Source: JAFGMR01 sp964632755 (lineage in GTDB: Archaea; Halobacteriota; Methanosarcinia; Methanotrichales; Methanotrichaceae). Taken from it: a DNA stretch of 35,336 bases. The translations under genes and the position numbers were made by a program. The notes under the pieces are model-generated. The model was not told where the DNA came from. It saw only the letters and a program-made list of their open reading frames with translations, and ran no database searches. The DNA is taken from assembly GCA_964632755.1 (NCBI GenBank), contig CAZWDT010000029.1, positions 1-35,336 on the forward strand, written 5' to 3'. Positions 23,437-31,393 of the stretch are shown here, piece after piece. Position 1 is the first letter of the stretch. Every line of letters starts with the position of its first letter.

Positions 23437-23882
23437 GCCCGAGGGCCGGCGCCCGAGTGGTGACCGCTACTCCTCAGATCCTTCGTCGTTTTATATGGGT
23501 GAACGTATCTTTACCTACTTCAACCACGAATGAACGCGAATGAATGCTAATATTTCCCCTTAAATTACATGCTTTAGGGGCACATACAAGCTCAGTTATA
23601 ACGACATAATCAAAGTTAAGCCTGCCAACGTTGGCAATAATTTCAATCTGAATGATGATCCCTGCCGACACAATTCAGCGAAGAACCGCGTCTTGCAAGA
23701 GAGAATCGCTAGACACCGTTTTTTTTTCTTTTTTGCATGAGCCCGCCAGGATCATCAACGTCTTCCATGCGGCGGACCCGCCGCCCCCCCCTGCGGGGAA
23801 GAAGGCTTACATCCCTCGGAATGGGCGCTTCCTCCGGCTCGGGGGAAAAGCTATTAGCCGATAAGCCAGATACGCAAGGCCC
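23437..23882. other. 446-bp gene-free stretch with short repeats and a palindrome
   Basis: No convincing gene. It contains a short direct repeat (ACGAATGAA at 23526-23534, then GCGAATGAA at 23536-23544), the perfect 14-base palindrome TGCCAACGTTGGCA at 23623-23636, a T-rich run at about 23720-23735, and a C-rich patch near 23772-23795. Base composition is more AT-rich than the surrounding genes in its first half. Confidence 0.6.
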
Positions 23883-25031
23883 ATGTTAGGGGACTTGCTC
23901 GGACCGCTGGAGGGACTGTCCAGCTTCTCCCTCCACATATCCGCCGAGGACGTTGCCATATTCTTCCTGATCATACTGCTGACGCTTGCCACACGCCGCC
24001 TCGCCCTCTACCTCCTGGAAAAGGAGTTCGTCCGAGTGGCAGGCAAGACCAGCACGGAGCTCGACGATATTCTTCTCAAGGCGTTGATCGGTCCAGTGAG
24101 CTATCTGGTGCTGATCGTCGGCGGCTATCTCGCGGTCGACTCCCTCCATCTCCCGGAAGAGGCAGGCGGGCTGAACCTCTTAGGGATCATCGACTCGATC
24201 TTCTTCCTGGGCTTTGCAGTGGTCGCCCTCTACCTGCTGCTCAACCTCATCGATCTCCTGGGGTACTATCTCCACAGGATCACTCTTAGAACCGAGACCA
24301 GGCTCGATGAGCAGCTCGTTCCTTTGATCATCAAGAGCCTGAAGATCGGCGTCGTGATATTGACCGTTTTGACCGTCGTTCAGACTCTTGGCTGGAACGT
24401 GACCTCCCTTGTTGCAGGCCTTGGGATCGGCGGCCTCGCGCTCGCTCTTGCCGCCCAGGAGACGGTGAGCAACATATTCGGATCGATCACGGTCTTCTCC
24501 GATCGAGCCTTTCAGTTGGGGGACTGGATATCGGTCGATGGCGTGGAGGGAACGATCGAGGATATAGGCCTCCGGTCAACTAAGATCCGGCGATTCGACC
24601 AGGCCCTTGTTACCGTTCCAAACAGCCGGTTCATCAAGTCGGATATTGTGAACTTCACGAGGATGAAGAAGCGCAGGATCAACTTCACCCTCGGCGTCTC
24701 CTATGAGACAACCCGAGCTCAGATGATAGAGGTCGTCGATGGGATCAAGACGATCATCAAGGAGGACTCCCGGTTTGATCACAACTTCTACATGGTGCAC
24801 TTCACCGATTTCGGCGACTCATCGCTTGGGATATTCATCTACTGCTTCACAAAGACCACCGTCTGGGACGAGTTTTTGGCCGTTAGAGAGGAGTTCAACC
24901 TCTCGATCATGGCCTTGCTAGAGGATCTCGGAGTGGAGATCGCCTACCCAACACAGACCGTCTACCTACGGCGTGGGGGGGGATCTGGCCCTCGGGTCTC
25001 CGAAGGGGATATGGGCGAGGGGCAACGATGA
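23883..25031 (+). CDS. mscS: MscS family mechanosensitive channel
   Basis: A 382-aa membrane channel that releases solutes under hypo-osmotic stress. Four or so hydrophobic segments in residues 1-195 (for example VAIFFLIILLTLATRRLALY, SIFFLGFAVVALYLLLNLID, IGVVILTVLTVVQTLGW) lead to the pore helix LGIGGLALALAAQETVSNIFGSI, then the beta domain (FQLGDWISVDGVEGTIEDIGLRSTKIR...) and the alpha/beta C-terminal domain. N-terminal TM segments exceed those of minimal E. coli MscS. The Gly/Arg-rich tail after VYLRR is probably disordered. It is followed after 50 bp by the desulforedoxin-like gene. Confidence 0.92.
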   Translation: MLGDLLGPLEGLSSFSLHISAEDVAIFFLIILLTLATRRLALYLLEKEFVRVAGKTSTELDDILLKALIGPVSYLVLIVGGYLAVDSLHLPEEAGGLNLLGIIDSIFFLGFAVVALYLLLNLIDLLGYYLHRITLRTETRLDEQLVPLIIKSLKIGVVILTVLTVVQTLGWNVTSLVAGLGIGGLALALAAQETVSNIFGSITVFSDRAFQLGDWISVDGVEGTIEDIGLRSTKIRRFDQALVTVPNSRFIKSDIVNFTRMKKRRINFTLGVSYETTRAQMIEVVDGIKTIIKEDSRFDHNFYMVHFTDFGDSSLGIFIYCFTKTTVWDEFLAVREEFNLSIMALLEDLGVEIAYPTQTVYLRRGGGSGPRVSEGDMGEGQR

Positions 25032-25067
25032 TTAACGATGAGGGACGAATATATCGTAAAATATCTT

Positions 25068-25077
25068 GGAGGTGATC
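25068..25077 (+). promoter_or_regulatory. Consensus ribosome binding site of the desulforedoxin-like gene
   Basis: GGAGGTGATC lies 4 bases before ATG 25082 and is close to a perfect anti-16S match. TATA-like AATATATCG and AAAATATC at 25048-25065 suggest a separate promoter too. Confidence 0.7.
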
Positions 25078-25081
25078 GGTC

Positions 25082-25198
25082 ATGACCCAGGTGGGAGAGA
25101 TATACAAGTGCGAGAAGTGCGGAAACGTAGTCGAGGTCAAGGAGGCAAGCTACGGGAAGCTGGTCTGCTGCGGAGTGCCGATGGTGCTGGTGAAGTAG
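25082..25198 (+). CDS. Desulforedoxin-like small iron protein
   Basis: Only 38 aa. It carries a CxxC pair (YKCEKCGN, C10 and C13) and a vicinal CC pair (LVCCGVPM, C29 and C30), the metal ligand pattern of desulforedoxin and of the N-terminal domain of desulfoferrodoxin, which hold a rubredoxin-like Fe(Cys)4 centre. It starts behind a near-perfect ribosome binding site, which supports it as a real gene despite its size. A role in electron transfer or oxygen/superoxide defence is inferred from the family. No superoxide reductase domain follows. Confidence 0.85.
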   Translation: MTQVGEIYKCEKCGNVVEVKEASYGKLVCCGVPMVLVK

Positions 25199-25262
25199 CC
25201 AGCCGGACAACCATTTTTTCCCAACTCCCCGATCCCCTCGCTTTGATTCCCAGATCCTGCCG

Positions 25263-26408
25263 CTACTGTACCGCGCCCTTCACCTCGTCGACGATCTTGT
25301 CGATGAAGCTCTTCCCCTGCTTCTGTTCTCCAAACTCCTTTGCAAGCTCCTCGAGAAGCTGGCGCTGGCGGGATGTCAGATTGGTTGGAGTGCGCAGGTT
25401 CAGCTTGACGTGCATGTCGCCGGTCCCGCCGTGAAGGCTGGGCATGCCCTTGCCTCGCAGGCGAAAGACCGTGCCGCTCTGGGTGCCCGGAGGGACCTTG
25501 ATCTTGGCCCTCCCATCAAGGGTTGGCACTTCCAGATCCGTTCCAAGGGCTGCCTGGGTGATGCTGACGTGGGACTCCTGGAGGAGGTCGTCCTCGATCC
25601 TGCGAAAGACAGGATGCGGCCTCACGTTCACGAAGACGTAGAGGTCTCCGGAAGGAGCCGATCCACCTGGACCGGCAGGACCTGCCTCCCCCTGGCCGCG
25701 AAGCTTGAGATGCTGGCCTGACTCGACGCCGGAAGGTATCTTCACGTTTATCTTTCTCACTCGGCGAACCCTTCCCGACCCATTGCAGTCCTCACAGGGG
25801 GAGATAATTATCTGGCCTCTGCCGCCGCATTTAGGGCAGGTTGTCGTGGAGATCATCTGGCCAAACGGCGTATTCTGGGCGCGCGTGATATGGCCTGATC
25901 CGTGACAGTTTCCGCAACTAGCTGGATTGGTCCCGGGCCTTGCCCCCGAGCCTTTGCAGGTTGGACAGACCTCTGAACGGGGAACCTGAATGGTGGTCTC
26001 GTGGCCAGTGGCCGCCTCCTCGAGCGATAGGTCGAGGTCGTAGCGCAGATCCCTGCCCTTGGACTGGCCTCGGCTGCCACCGCCGAAGAACGTGTCGAAG
26101 ATGCTGCCACCGCCGCCGCCGAAACCTCGCAGCAGATCCTCGAAGTCGACTCCCCGGAAGAGGTCTTCCTGTGAGTACTGGCCTGAGATGCCGGAGTGAC
26201 CGAACTGGTCGTACTGCCTTCTCTTCTGAGGATCGGAGATCACCGCATAGGCTTCTGAGATCTCCTTGAACCGCTCCTCGGCATCGGGGGCATCGGAGCG
26301 GTCTGGATGATACTTCATCGCCAGCTTCCTGTAGGCGCTCTTGACCTCCTTGTCTCCGGCGTCCTTGGATACGCCAAGGACGTCGTAGTAGTCCCTCTTT
26401 TCCGGCAT
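25263..26408 (-). CDS. dnaJ: Chaperone protein DnaJ (Hsp40)
   Basis: A 381-aa type I DnaJ that stimulates DnaK ATPase and delivers substrates. The J domain spans 1-70 with HPD at 34-36 (KYHPDRSDA), followed by a G/F-rich linker (GFGGGGG). The zinc domain has four CxxCxGxG units: CPTCKGSG, CGNCHGSG, CPKCGGRG and CEDCNGSG. The substrate-binding C-terminal domains follow. An AGGAGAT site precedes ATG 26408. It is the last gene of the grpE-dnaK-dnaJ cluster, 31 bp after dnaK. The family in archaea is regarded as acquired from bacteria. Confidence 0.96.
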   Translation of the reverse strand: MPEKRDYYDVLGVSKDAGDKEVKSAYRKLAMKYHPDRSDAPDAEERFKEISEAYAVISDPQKRRQYDQFGHSGISGQYSQEDLFRGVDFEDLLRGFGGGGGSIFDTFFGGGSRGQSKGRDLRYDLDLSLEEAATGHETTIQVPRSEVCPTCKGSGARPGTNPASCGNCHGSGHITRAQNTPFGQMISTTTCPKCGGRGQIIISPCEDCNGSGRVRRVRKINVKIPSGVESGQHLKLRGQGEAGPAGPGGSAPSGDLYVFVNVRPHPVFRRIEDDLLQESHVSITQAALGTDLEVPTLDGRAKIKVPPGTQSGTVFRLRGKGMPSLHGGTGDMHVKLNLRTPTNLTSRQRQLLEELAKEFGEQKQGKSFIDKIVDEVKGAVQ

Positions 26409-26439
26409 CTCGATCTCCTAAATCGGTTGCGATTGGCGG

Positions 26440-28290
26440 CTACTTCTTCTCCTCGTTTACGACCTCGTAGTCGGCATCGAAGGTCTGGCCCTGCTCGGAA
26501 GAGGCCTCCGGCCCTCCCTGCTGGGACTCTTTCTGGGCCTCTTGGGCAGCTCGCTGATACATGGCCGTGGAGAGCTCGTAGACGGCGTTTTGGAGGGCCT
26601 CCGTCTTGGACTTGACGGCCTCGATATCGGTCCCTGCCAAGGCCTCCTTAAGATCGGCTATGCCCTTCTCGATCTTCTGCTTTTGATCGCTTGTGGCGAT
26701 ATCCCCAGCTTCCTTCAGCATCTTCTCTGAGCTGTAGACCATCGTATCGGCCAGGTTCCGGGTCTCGATATCCTCGCGGCGCGTGGCATCCTCCTCTGCG
26801 TACTTCTCGGCCTCCTTGATCTTACGATCGATCTCATCCTTGCCCAGCTTGTGGGGGGCTGTGATGGTGATGGTCTGAGCCTTGCCCGTCGCCATATCCT
26901 TGGCTGAGACGTGGATGATGCCGTTTGCGTCGATATCGAAGGCAACCTCGATCTGTGGGATGCCCCGTGGAGCTGGAGGAATGCCTGTCAGGGCAAACCT
27001 GCCCAAGGAGATGTTGTCGCGGGCAAACTGCCTCTCGCCCTGGAGCACATTGATCTCCACCTGCGTTTGATTGTCGGCAGCCGTCGTGAAGATCTGGCTC
27101 TTTCGGGTGGGAATCGTCGTGTTCCTCTCGATCAACTTGGTAGTGACCGCGCCCAGGGTCTCTATCCCTAGGCTCAGAGGGGTTACGTCGAGCAGTAGGA
27201 GGTCCTTGACCTCGCCGCCCAGGACGCCCGCTTGGATTGCCGCGCCCATTGCGACGCACTCCATCGGGTCGACGCCACGCTCTGCATCCTTGTTCATGAA
27301 GTCCTTGACGAAGCTCTGCACAACCGGCATTCGAGTGGGACCGCCCACCATTATGATGCGATCGACCTCGGACTTCTCGAGCTTAGAGTCGTTCAGGGCC
27401 TGGATCATCGGCCCCTTGCACCTCTCGAGAACGTCCCGGATCAGCTCTTCGAGCTTCGCCCGGCTGATCGTCATCGATAGATGTTTGGGTCCTGTGGAGT
27501 CCGCGGTGATGTAGGGCAGGTTCAAGTTGGTCTGAGGAACGGTCGAGAGCTCGATCTTCGCAACCTCCGCAGCTTCTCTCAGCCTCTGCATGGCCATGGA
27601 GTCCTTGCGCAGGTCGACTCCGGACTCCTGCTTGAACTTCTCCAGAATGTAGTCCATCAGCCGCTCGTCCATATCCCTGCCGCCGAGCTGTGTGTCCCCG
27701 CTCGTTGAGCGAACCTCGAACACGCCTTCGCCGATCTCCATTATCGTGACATCAAGGGTGCCGCCGCCAAGGTCGAAGACCATCAGCTTCTGGTCGCCCT
27801 TCTTGTCCAGGCCATAGGCAAGTGCTGCGGCAGTTGGCTCGTTTATGATGCGCACAACGTTCAGGCCGGCAATTGTGCCGGCATCTTTGGTTGCCTGCCT
27901 CTGGTTGTCGTTGAAGTAGGCGGGGACAGTGATGACCGCCTGATCGACCTTGTCGCCGAGATGTGCCTCGGCATCCTGCTTGATCTTCCTCAGTATCTGG
28001 GCAGAGACCTCCTCGGGACTGTACTCCTTGCCATAGGCCCGGGCCTTGTAGTCCGTGCCCATCTTTCGCTTGATTCCGGTGATCGTACCCTCAGGATTGG
28101 TCACCGATTGTCTCTTGGCCGGCTCACCCACAAGCACCTGGCCTTCCTTGGTGAAGGCCACATAGGATGGAAATGCCTTTCCGCCCAGGCTGGTACCCTC
28201 TGCGCTGGGGATGATCGTGGGCCTTCCGGCCATGAGCACCGCTGCCGCAGAGTTGCTGGTTCCCAGATCTATTCCTATAATCTTAGCCAA
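26440..28290 (-). CDS. dnaK: Chaperone protein DnaK (Hsp70)
   Basis: 616 aa. The ATPase domain opens IGIDLGTSNSAAAV and includes VPAYFNDNQRQATKDA, INEPTAAALAYGLD, VFDLGGGTLDVTI and VGGPTRMP; the substrate-binding domain (about 370-500, DVTPLSLGIETLGAVTTKLIERNTTIP) and helical lid follow. It is shorter than E. coli DnaK and seems to lack the insertion of proteobacterial proteins in the N-terminal domain, as known for archaeal and Gram-positive homologues. The start is TTG at 28290, behind AGGAAGTGG. A TATA-like ATTAAATATTTAC in the 52-bp gap after grpE suggests it can be transcribed on its own. Confidence 0.97.
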   Translation of the reverse strand: MAKIIGIDLGTSNSAAAVLMAGRPTIIPSAEGTSLGGKAFPSYVAFTKEGQVLVGEPAKRQSVTNPEGTITGIKRKMGTDYKARAYGKEYSPEEVSAQILRKIKQDAEAHLGDKVDQAVITVPAYFNDNQRQATKDAGTIAGLNVVRIINEPTAAALAYGLDKKGDQKLMVFDLGGGTLDVTIMEIGEGVFEVRSTSGDTQLGGRDMDERLMDYILEKFKQESGVDLRKDSMAMQRLREAAEVAKIELSTVPQTNLNLPYITADSTGPKHLSMTISRAKLEELIRDVLERCKGPMIQALNDSKLEKSEVDRIIMVGGPTRMPVVQSFVKDFMNKDAERGVDPMECVAMGAAIQAGVLGGEVKDLLLLDVTPLSLGIETLGAVTTKLIERNTTIPTRKSQIFTTAADNQTQVEINVLQGERQFARDNISLGRFALTGIPPAPRGIPQIEVAFDIDANGIIHVSAKDMATGKAQTITITAPHKLGKDEIDRKIKEAEKYAEEDATRREDIETRNLADTMVYSSEKMLKEAGDIATSDQKQKIEKGIADLKEALAGTDIEAVKSKTEALQNAVYELSTAMYQRAAQEAQKESQQGGPEASSEQGQTFDADYEVVNEEKK

Positions 28291-28325
28291 GTTACCACTT
28301 CCTAAAACTGATCATAATAAGCACA

Positions 28326-28342
28326 TTGTAAATATTTAATGT
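28326..28342 (-). promoter_or_regulatory. TATA-like element upstream of dnaK
   Basis: Minus-strand ATTAAATATTTACAATG in the gap between grpE and dnaK, about 40 bases before the TTG at 28290. It is a plausible internal promoter of the chaperone cluster. Confidence 0.45.
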
Positions 28343-28894
28343 TTATTGTCGCTTAGCCACAGCAACCTTGGATGTGCGGATGACCTTGGAGTGGAGGGTA
28401 TAGCCCCTCTGGAACTCCTGGGCGACGTAATCATCATCCAGCTCATCGGAGCAGACGCGCATCATGGCCTCATGGAAGTTGGGATCGAACTTCCGACCCA
28501 TCGCCTCGATGGGAGACAGGCCTTCTCCCCTCATCACGTCCATGAACTGGTTTAAAAGGACCTGGGACCCTGCATCGTGCTTTGCCGCCTCATCAAGGCT
28601 ATCGAGAATGCCAAGGAGCCTGGATATAATACGCTCCGAGGCGTACTTGGAGCTCTCCTGCCGTTCGCGAGCCACCCTCTTCAAGGTGTTCTCCATGTCG
28701 GCCCGACATCTGAGCAATTGGTCCAGACGCTCTTCTGCCTGCGCCGTGGCCTCCTCAAGCTGACGCTCAAGCTCCTCTCGAGTCACATCAGAGGAGGCTA
28801 TCTCCCCCCCAAAATCGCCTTCACCGATGTCCAAGGCCGCCTGCTCATCTTCGCAAGCCTCATCCGCCTTATACCGTTCGGTCTTCCTCGCCAT
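28343..28894 (-). CDS. grpE: Nucleotide exchange factor GrpE
   Basis: 183 aa. It releases ADP from DnaK. The N-terminal half is an acidic, coiled-coil stretch (EELERQLEEATAQAEERLDQLLRCRADMEN...), followed by the conserved LLGILDSLDEAAKHD region and the beta-rich C-terminus with KFDPNFHEAMMRV and VAQEFQRGYTLHSKVIRTSKVAVAK. A GGAGGTCC site precedes ATG 28894. It is first in the grpE-dnaK-dnaJ cluster and lies downstream of the thermosome gene by 92 bp. Confidence 0.95.
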   Translation of the reverse strand: MARKTERYKADEACEDEQAALDIGEGDFGGEIASSDVTREELERQLEEATAQAEERLDQLLRCRADMENTLKRVARERQESSKYASERIISRLLGILDSLDEAAKHDAGSQVLLNQFMDVMRGEGLSPIEAMGRKFDPNFHEAMMRVCSDELDDDYVAQEFQRGYTLHSKVIRTSKVAVAKRQ

Positions 28895-28986
28895 AGGCCC
28901 AGGACCTCCAGAGTGCTCCAGTTGATCCCCTATCTGCCTCGGCGTTTAAGATGAAGATGGCCCCAACTAGGGGGCCGTATCTTTCA

Positions 28987-30612
28987 TCACATCCTTGTGT
29001 AGTCATGGGGGCTCTGGCCTGGGCCAGGGGTCATCTCCTTCCTCTCGGCGGCGAGAACATCATCTATTCTGAGCACCATTGTGGCAGCCTCAGTTGCTGA
29101 CTTGATGGCCTGCAGCTTAACTGCGAGAGGTTCCACAACTCCCTGTTCCATCATGTCCACGGGCTTTCCGCTCATAAAATCGAGTCCATGGCTCTTGTTT
29201 CCCAGACCATGTGCTGACCGCAGCGAGACCAGGCAGTCCACTGCGTTGTGTCCGGCATTCTCGGCCAATGTCACTGGAATGGACTCCATGGCCTTGGCGA
29301 AGGCCATTGCAGCAAGCTGGTTGCGGCCGATGAGGGTCGCAGCGTATTGCCTTACCCGCTCTGCAACCTCTACCTCCGGAGCGCCTCCTCCTGGGACCAC
29401 CTTGCCGTAGGTGATCACATCTCCGACTACCTCGAGGGCGTCGTTGAGCGCCCTTTCGATCTCATCCAGATAGATCTCGGAGACGCCTTTGATGATTATG
29501 GATACCGCCTTGGGGTTCTGGCATCCCTCAACGAAGATCATGCTCTTCTCCTTGCCGACTTTCCGCTCCTCCACGAGATCGGCACGGCCGAGGTCTGCCT
29601 CGCCGAGCTGCAGGGCATCGCCCACGATTTTAGCGCCTGTTGCCAAAGCGAGCATCTTCATATCCTCATCGCTGATGCGCCTTGCTGCCATTATGCCATG
29701 CTTGGCAAGGAAGTGAGATGCGGTCAGGCCAATGCCCTTCTGGCAGAAGACCACGTTCGCCCCCATTCGAGACAAGTGCTCCACGAGGCCTGCGAGTATC
29801 GTCTCCTCGCCCTCCTTGAAGCTCCTGAACTCCGTGGCCTCGGTGATCTTGATCTTGGCATCGGTGCCGAGCTTCTTGAGCTCGAGGGTTCCATCGAGGA
29901 GGACTATTGCTGCATCCAACACCTTCCGAGGCATGGAGGGATTGAGTCGCTCTTTATCCAACACCACGCCCAAGTTCAGCTGGGAGTCCTCCAAAGAGCC
30001 TCCGATGATCTTTATCGTCTTGATCCGGTGCTCAACGTCCACCTTGCCATTCTCCTCCACCGCGAGGGCAGCATCCACGCCAATTCCGGAGAGCTTTCCC
30101 TTCATGGACTCTATGCCCTTGCCGGTCATGGCCGTCTGGGCGATCAGCTCGAGCATTGCTCGATCCTCGGCCTTAACAGAAACCGCCATCTCCTCGAGCA
30201 CCTTGCTCGCCTGAGCCTGAGCCTGTCTGTAGCCCTGGACGATCATCGTTGGATGAACGCCCTGATCGATTAGGGCCTCGGCTCCCTTCAACAGCTCGCC
30301 GGCGATGATCACAGCTGTGGTTGTGCCATCCCCAACCTCGTCATCCTGGGCTCTCGCCACCTCCACGATCATCTTGCCCACGGGATTGTCCACATTCATC
30401 TCCCAGAGGATCGTGGCCCCGTCGTTGGTGATCACCGCATCTCCGGAGTTGCTGATTAGCATCTTGTCCATGCCCTTGGGGCCCAAGGAGCTACGCACAG
30501 AATCGGCCACCGCTCGAGCGACCGTGATGTTCTTGTGCTGGACCTCCTTGCCCGACTCACGCTTATATCCATCCTTTAAAACGATAATTGGGTAACCACT
30601 CAAACCAGCCAA
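28987..30612 (-). CDS. thsA: Thermosome subunit (group II chaperonin)
   Basis: A 541-aa subunit of the closed double-ring archaeal chaperonin (CCT/TRiC relative). Seen: the nucleotide-binding motifs SSLGPKGMDKML, ITNDGATIL and GDGTTTAVIIAGELL, and VVPGGGAPEVEVA in the C-terminal equatorial part. The apical domain with the built-in helical lid lies between. The C-terminus ends PGPGQSPHDYTRM rather than in the Gly-Gly-Met repeat of many thermosomes. It starts with TTG, with GGAGGA 6 bases upstream and a TATA box at about 30661. Only one subunit type is present in this window; others may exist elsewhere. The symbol is by family; alpha/beta assignment is not possible. Confidence 0.95.
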   Translation of the reverse strand: MAGLSGYPIIVLKDGYKRESGKEVQHKNITVARAVADSVRSSLGPKGMDKMLISNSGDAVITNDGATILWEMNVDNPVGKMIVEVARAQDDEVGDGTTTAVIIAGELLKGAEALIDQGVHPTMIVQGYRQAQAQASKVLEEMAVSVKAEDRAMLELIAQTAMTGKGIESMKGKLSGIGVDAALAVEENGKVDVEHRIKTIKIIGGSLEDSQLNLGVVLDKERLNPSMPRKVLDAAIVLLDGTLELKKLGTDAKIKITEATEFRSFKEGEETILAGLVEHLSRMGANVVFCQKGIGLTASHFLAKHGIMAARRISDEDMKMLALATGAKIVGDALQLGEADLGRADLVEERKVGKEKSMIFVEGCQNPKAVSIIIKGVSEIYLDEIERALNDALEVVGDVITYGKVVPGGGAPEVEVAERVRQYAATLIGRNQLAAMAFAKAMESIPVTLAENAGHNAVDCLVSLRSAHGLGNKSHGLDFMSGKPVDMMEQGVVEPLAVKLQAIKSATEAATMVLRIDDVLAAERKEMTPGPGQSPHDYTRM

Positions 30613-30618
30613 TGCCAG

Positions 30619-30624
30619 TCCTCC
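30619..30624 (-). promoter_or_regulatory. Ribosome binding site GGAGGA fixing the TTG start of the thermosome gene
   Basis: GGAGGA is 6 bases before TTG 30612. The alternative in-frame starts downstream would remove the conserved N-terminal strand. Confidence 0.65.
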
Positions 30625-30655
30625 ATGACCATTTTGATGATTAGGCAGTTTGAAG

Positions 30656-30666
30656 TTCTATATAAG
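30656..30666 (-). promoter_or_regulatory. TATA box of the thermosome gene
   Basis: Minus-strand CCTTATATAGA centred near 30661, about 49 bases before the TTG start. A second AT-rich patch at 30688-30708 lies farther upstream. A G/C hairpin (GGGGTTGGCCACCCC on the minus strand, about 30718-30733) between this promoter and iscU may end the iscU transcript. Confidence 0.55.
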
Positions 30667-30794
30667 GATTTCGTACGGCCACCTGAGAATTTAAATTAAA
30701 ATATATGTAAGTCTGTCGGGGGTGGCCAACCCCACTTCTGGGCATCTCCAAAGCGATGAGGAGTCCGCTGCCTTGGATCCCATCTTCATGGCCA

Positions 30795-31202
30795 TCAAGA
30801 GATCCGATCTATACCATCCCCCCCTCGACTACGATAATCCTTTATCGCCTCGTGCAGGGCGTCTGCGGCCAGGTTGGAACAGTGCAGCTTCTGGGGTGGA
30901 AGGCCGCCTAGCGCACGAGCCACGTCGTCTCGGGATAGCTTCATCGCCTCATCCAGGGTCTTTCCCTTGGCCATCTCAGTCGTCATGCTGCTCGTAGCGA
31001 TGGCAGCAGCGCATCCGAACGTGCGAAACTTGATATCCTTTATGACCTCGTCCCCGACCATTATGAATATCTCCATTACATCCCCGCATACTGGATTTCC
31101 GACCTTTCCATGGCCGTCTGGGTCTTCCATCAGGCCGACGTTGCGCGGATTCATGAAATGATCCATCACCTTCTCAGTGTACTCCATCTGCTTCGAGCTC
31201 AT
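30795..31202 (-). CDS. iscU: Fe-S cluster scaffold protein (IscU/NifU N-terminal type)
   Basis: About 135 aa from ATG 31202. Three cluster-ligand cysteines are seen: NPVCGD (with the conserved Asp), FGCAAAIATSS and KLHCSNLAADAL. The opening YTEKVMDHFMNPRNVG is diagnostic. It assembles Fe-S clusters with sulfur from the cysteine desulfurase encoded at 13.6 kb. Bacterial IscU has an LPPVK motif for the HscA/HscB chaperones; here the corresponding LPPQK is altered. An upstream TTG (31223) is possible, but the TATA box at 31231-31240 would put the transcript start near 31209, so ATG 31202 fits better. Confidence 0.93.
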   Translation of the reverse strand: MSSKQMEYTEKVMDHFMNPRNVGLMEDPDGHGKVGNPVCGDVMEIFIMVGDEVIKDIKFRTFGCAAAIATSSMTTEMAKGKTLDEAMKLSRDDVARALGGLPPQKLHCSNLAADALHEAIKDYRSRGGDGIDRIS

Positions 31203-31230
31203 GTTATCTACCAATCCACCCAAGGCGCCT

Positions 31231-31240
31231 CATATATCTT
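31231..31240 (-). promoter_or_regulatory. TATA box of iscU
   Basis: Minus-strand AAGATATATG centred 33 bases before ATG 31202, giving a leader of only a few bases. Confidence 0.55.
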
Positions 31241-31353
31241 AATCGTTATCTGAAGCGAGAAGCCTCGATTGGATAGACACCATCTCGATCGAATCGAGCC
31301 GCCCATCGAGATATGACCTGCAAATGATCCGCTGGACCTCGCCCCTCGCCAAT

Positions 31354-31364
31354 GTTAAATAAAC
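31354..31364 (+). promoter_or_regulatory. TATA box of enolase
   Basis: GTTAAATAAAC centred 35 bases before ATG 31394. It is divergent from the iscU promoter across a 191-bp gap. Confidence 0.55.
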
Positions 31365-31393
31365 TGCCGATGATTGGAGAATTGTGATAGACC

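Noticed and set aside
23652..23864. 70-codon plus-strand frame before the MscS gene
   Set aside because: Low-complexity proline and basic stretches, no ribosome binding site, no resemblance to a protein family.
29248..30273. 341-codon open frame on the plus strand across the thermosome gene
   Set aside because: Antisense shadow of a strongly conserved chaperonin; composition rich in His and Leu without any domain.
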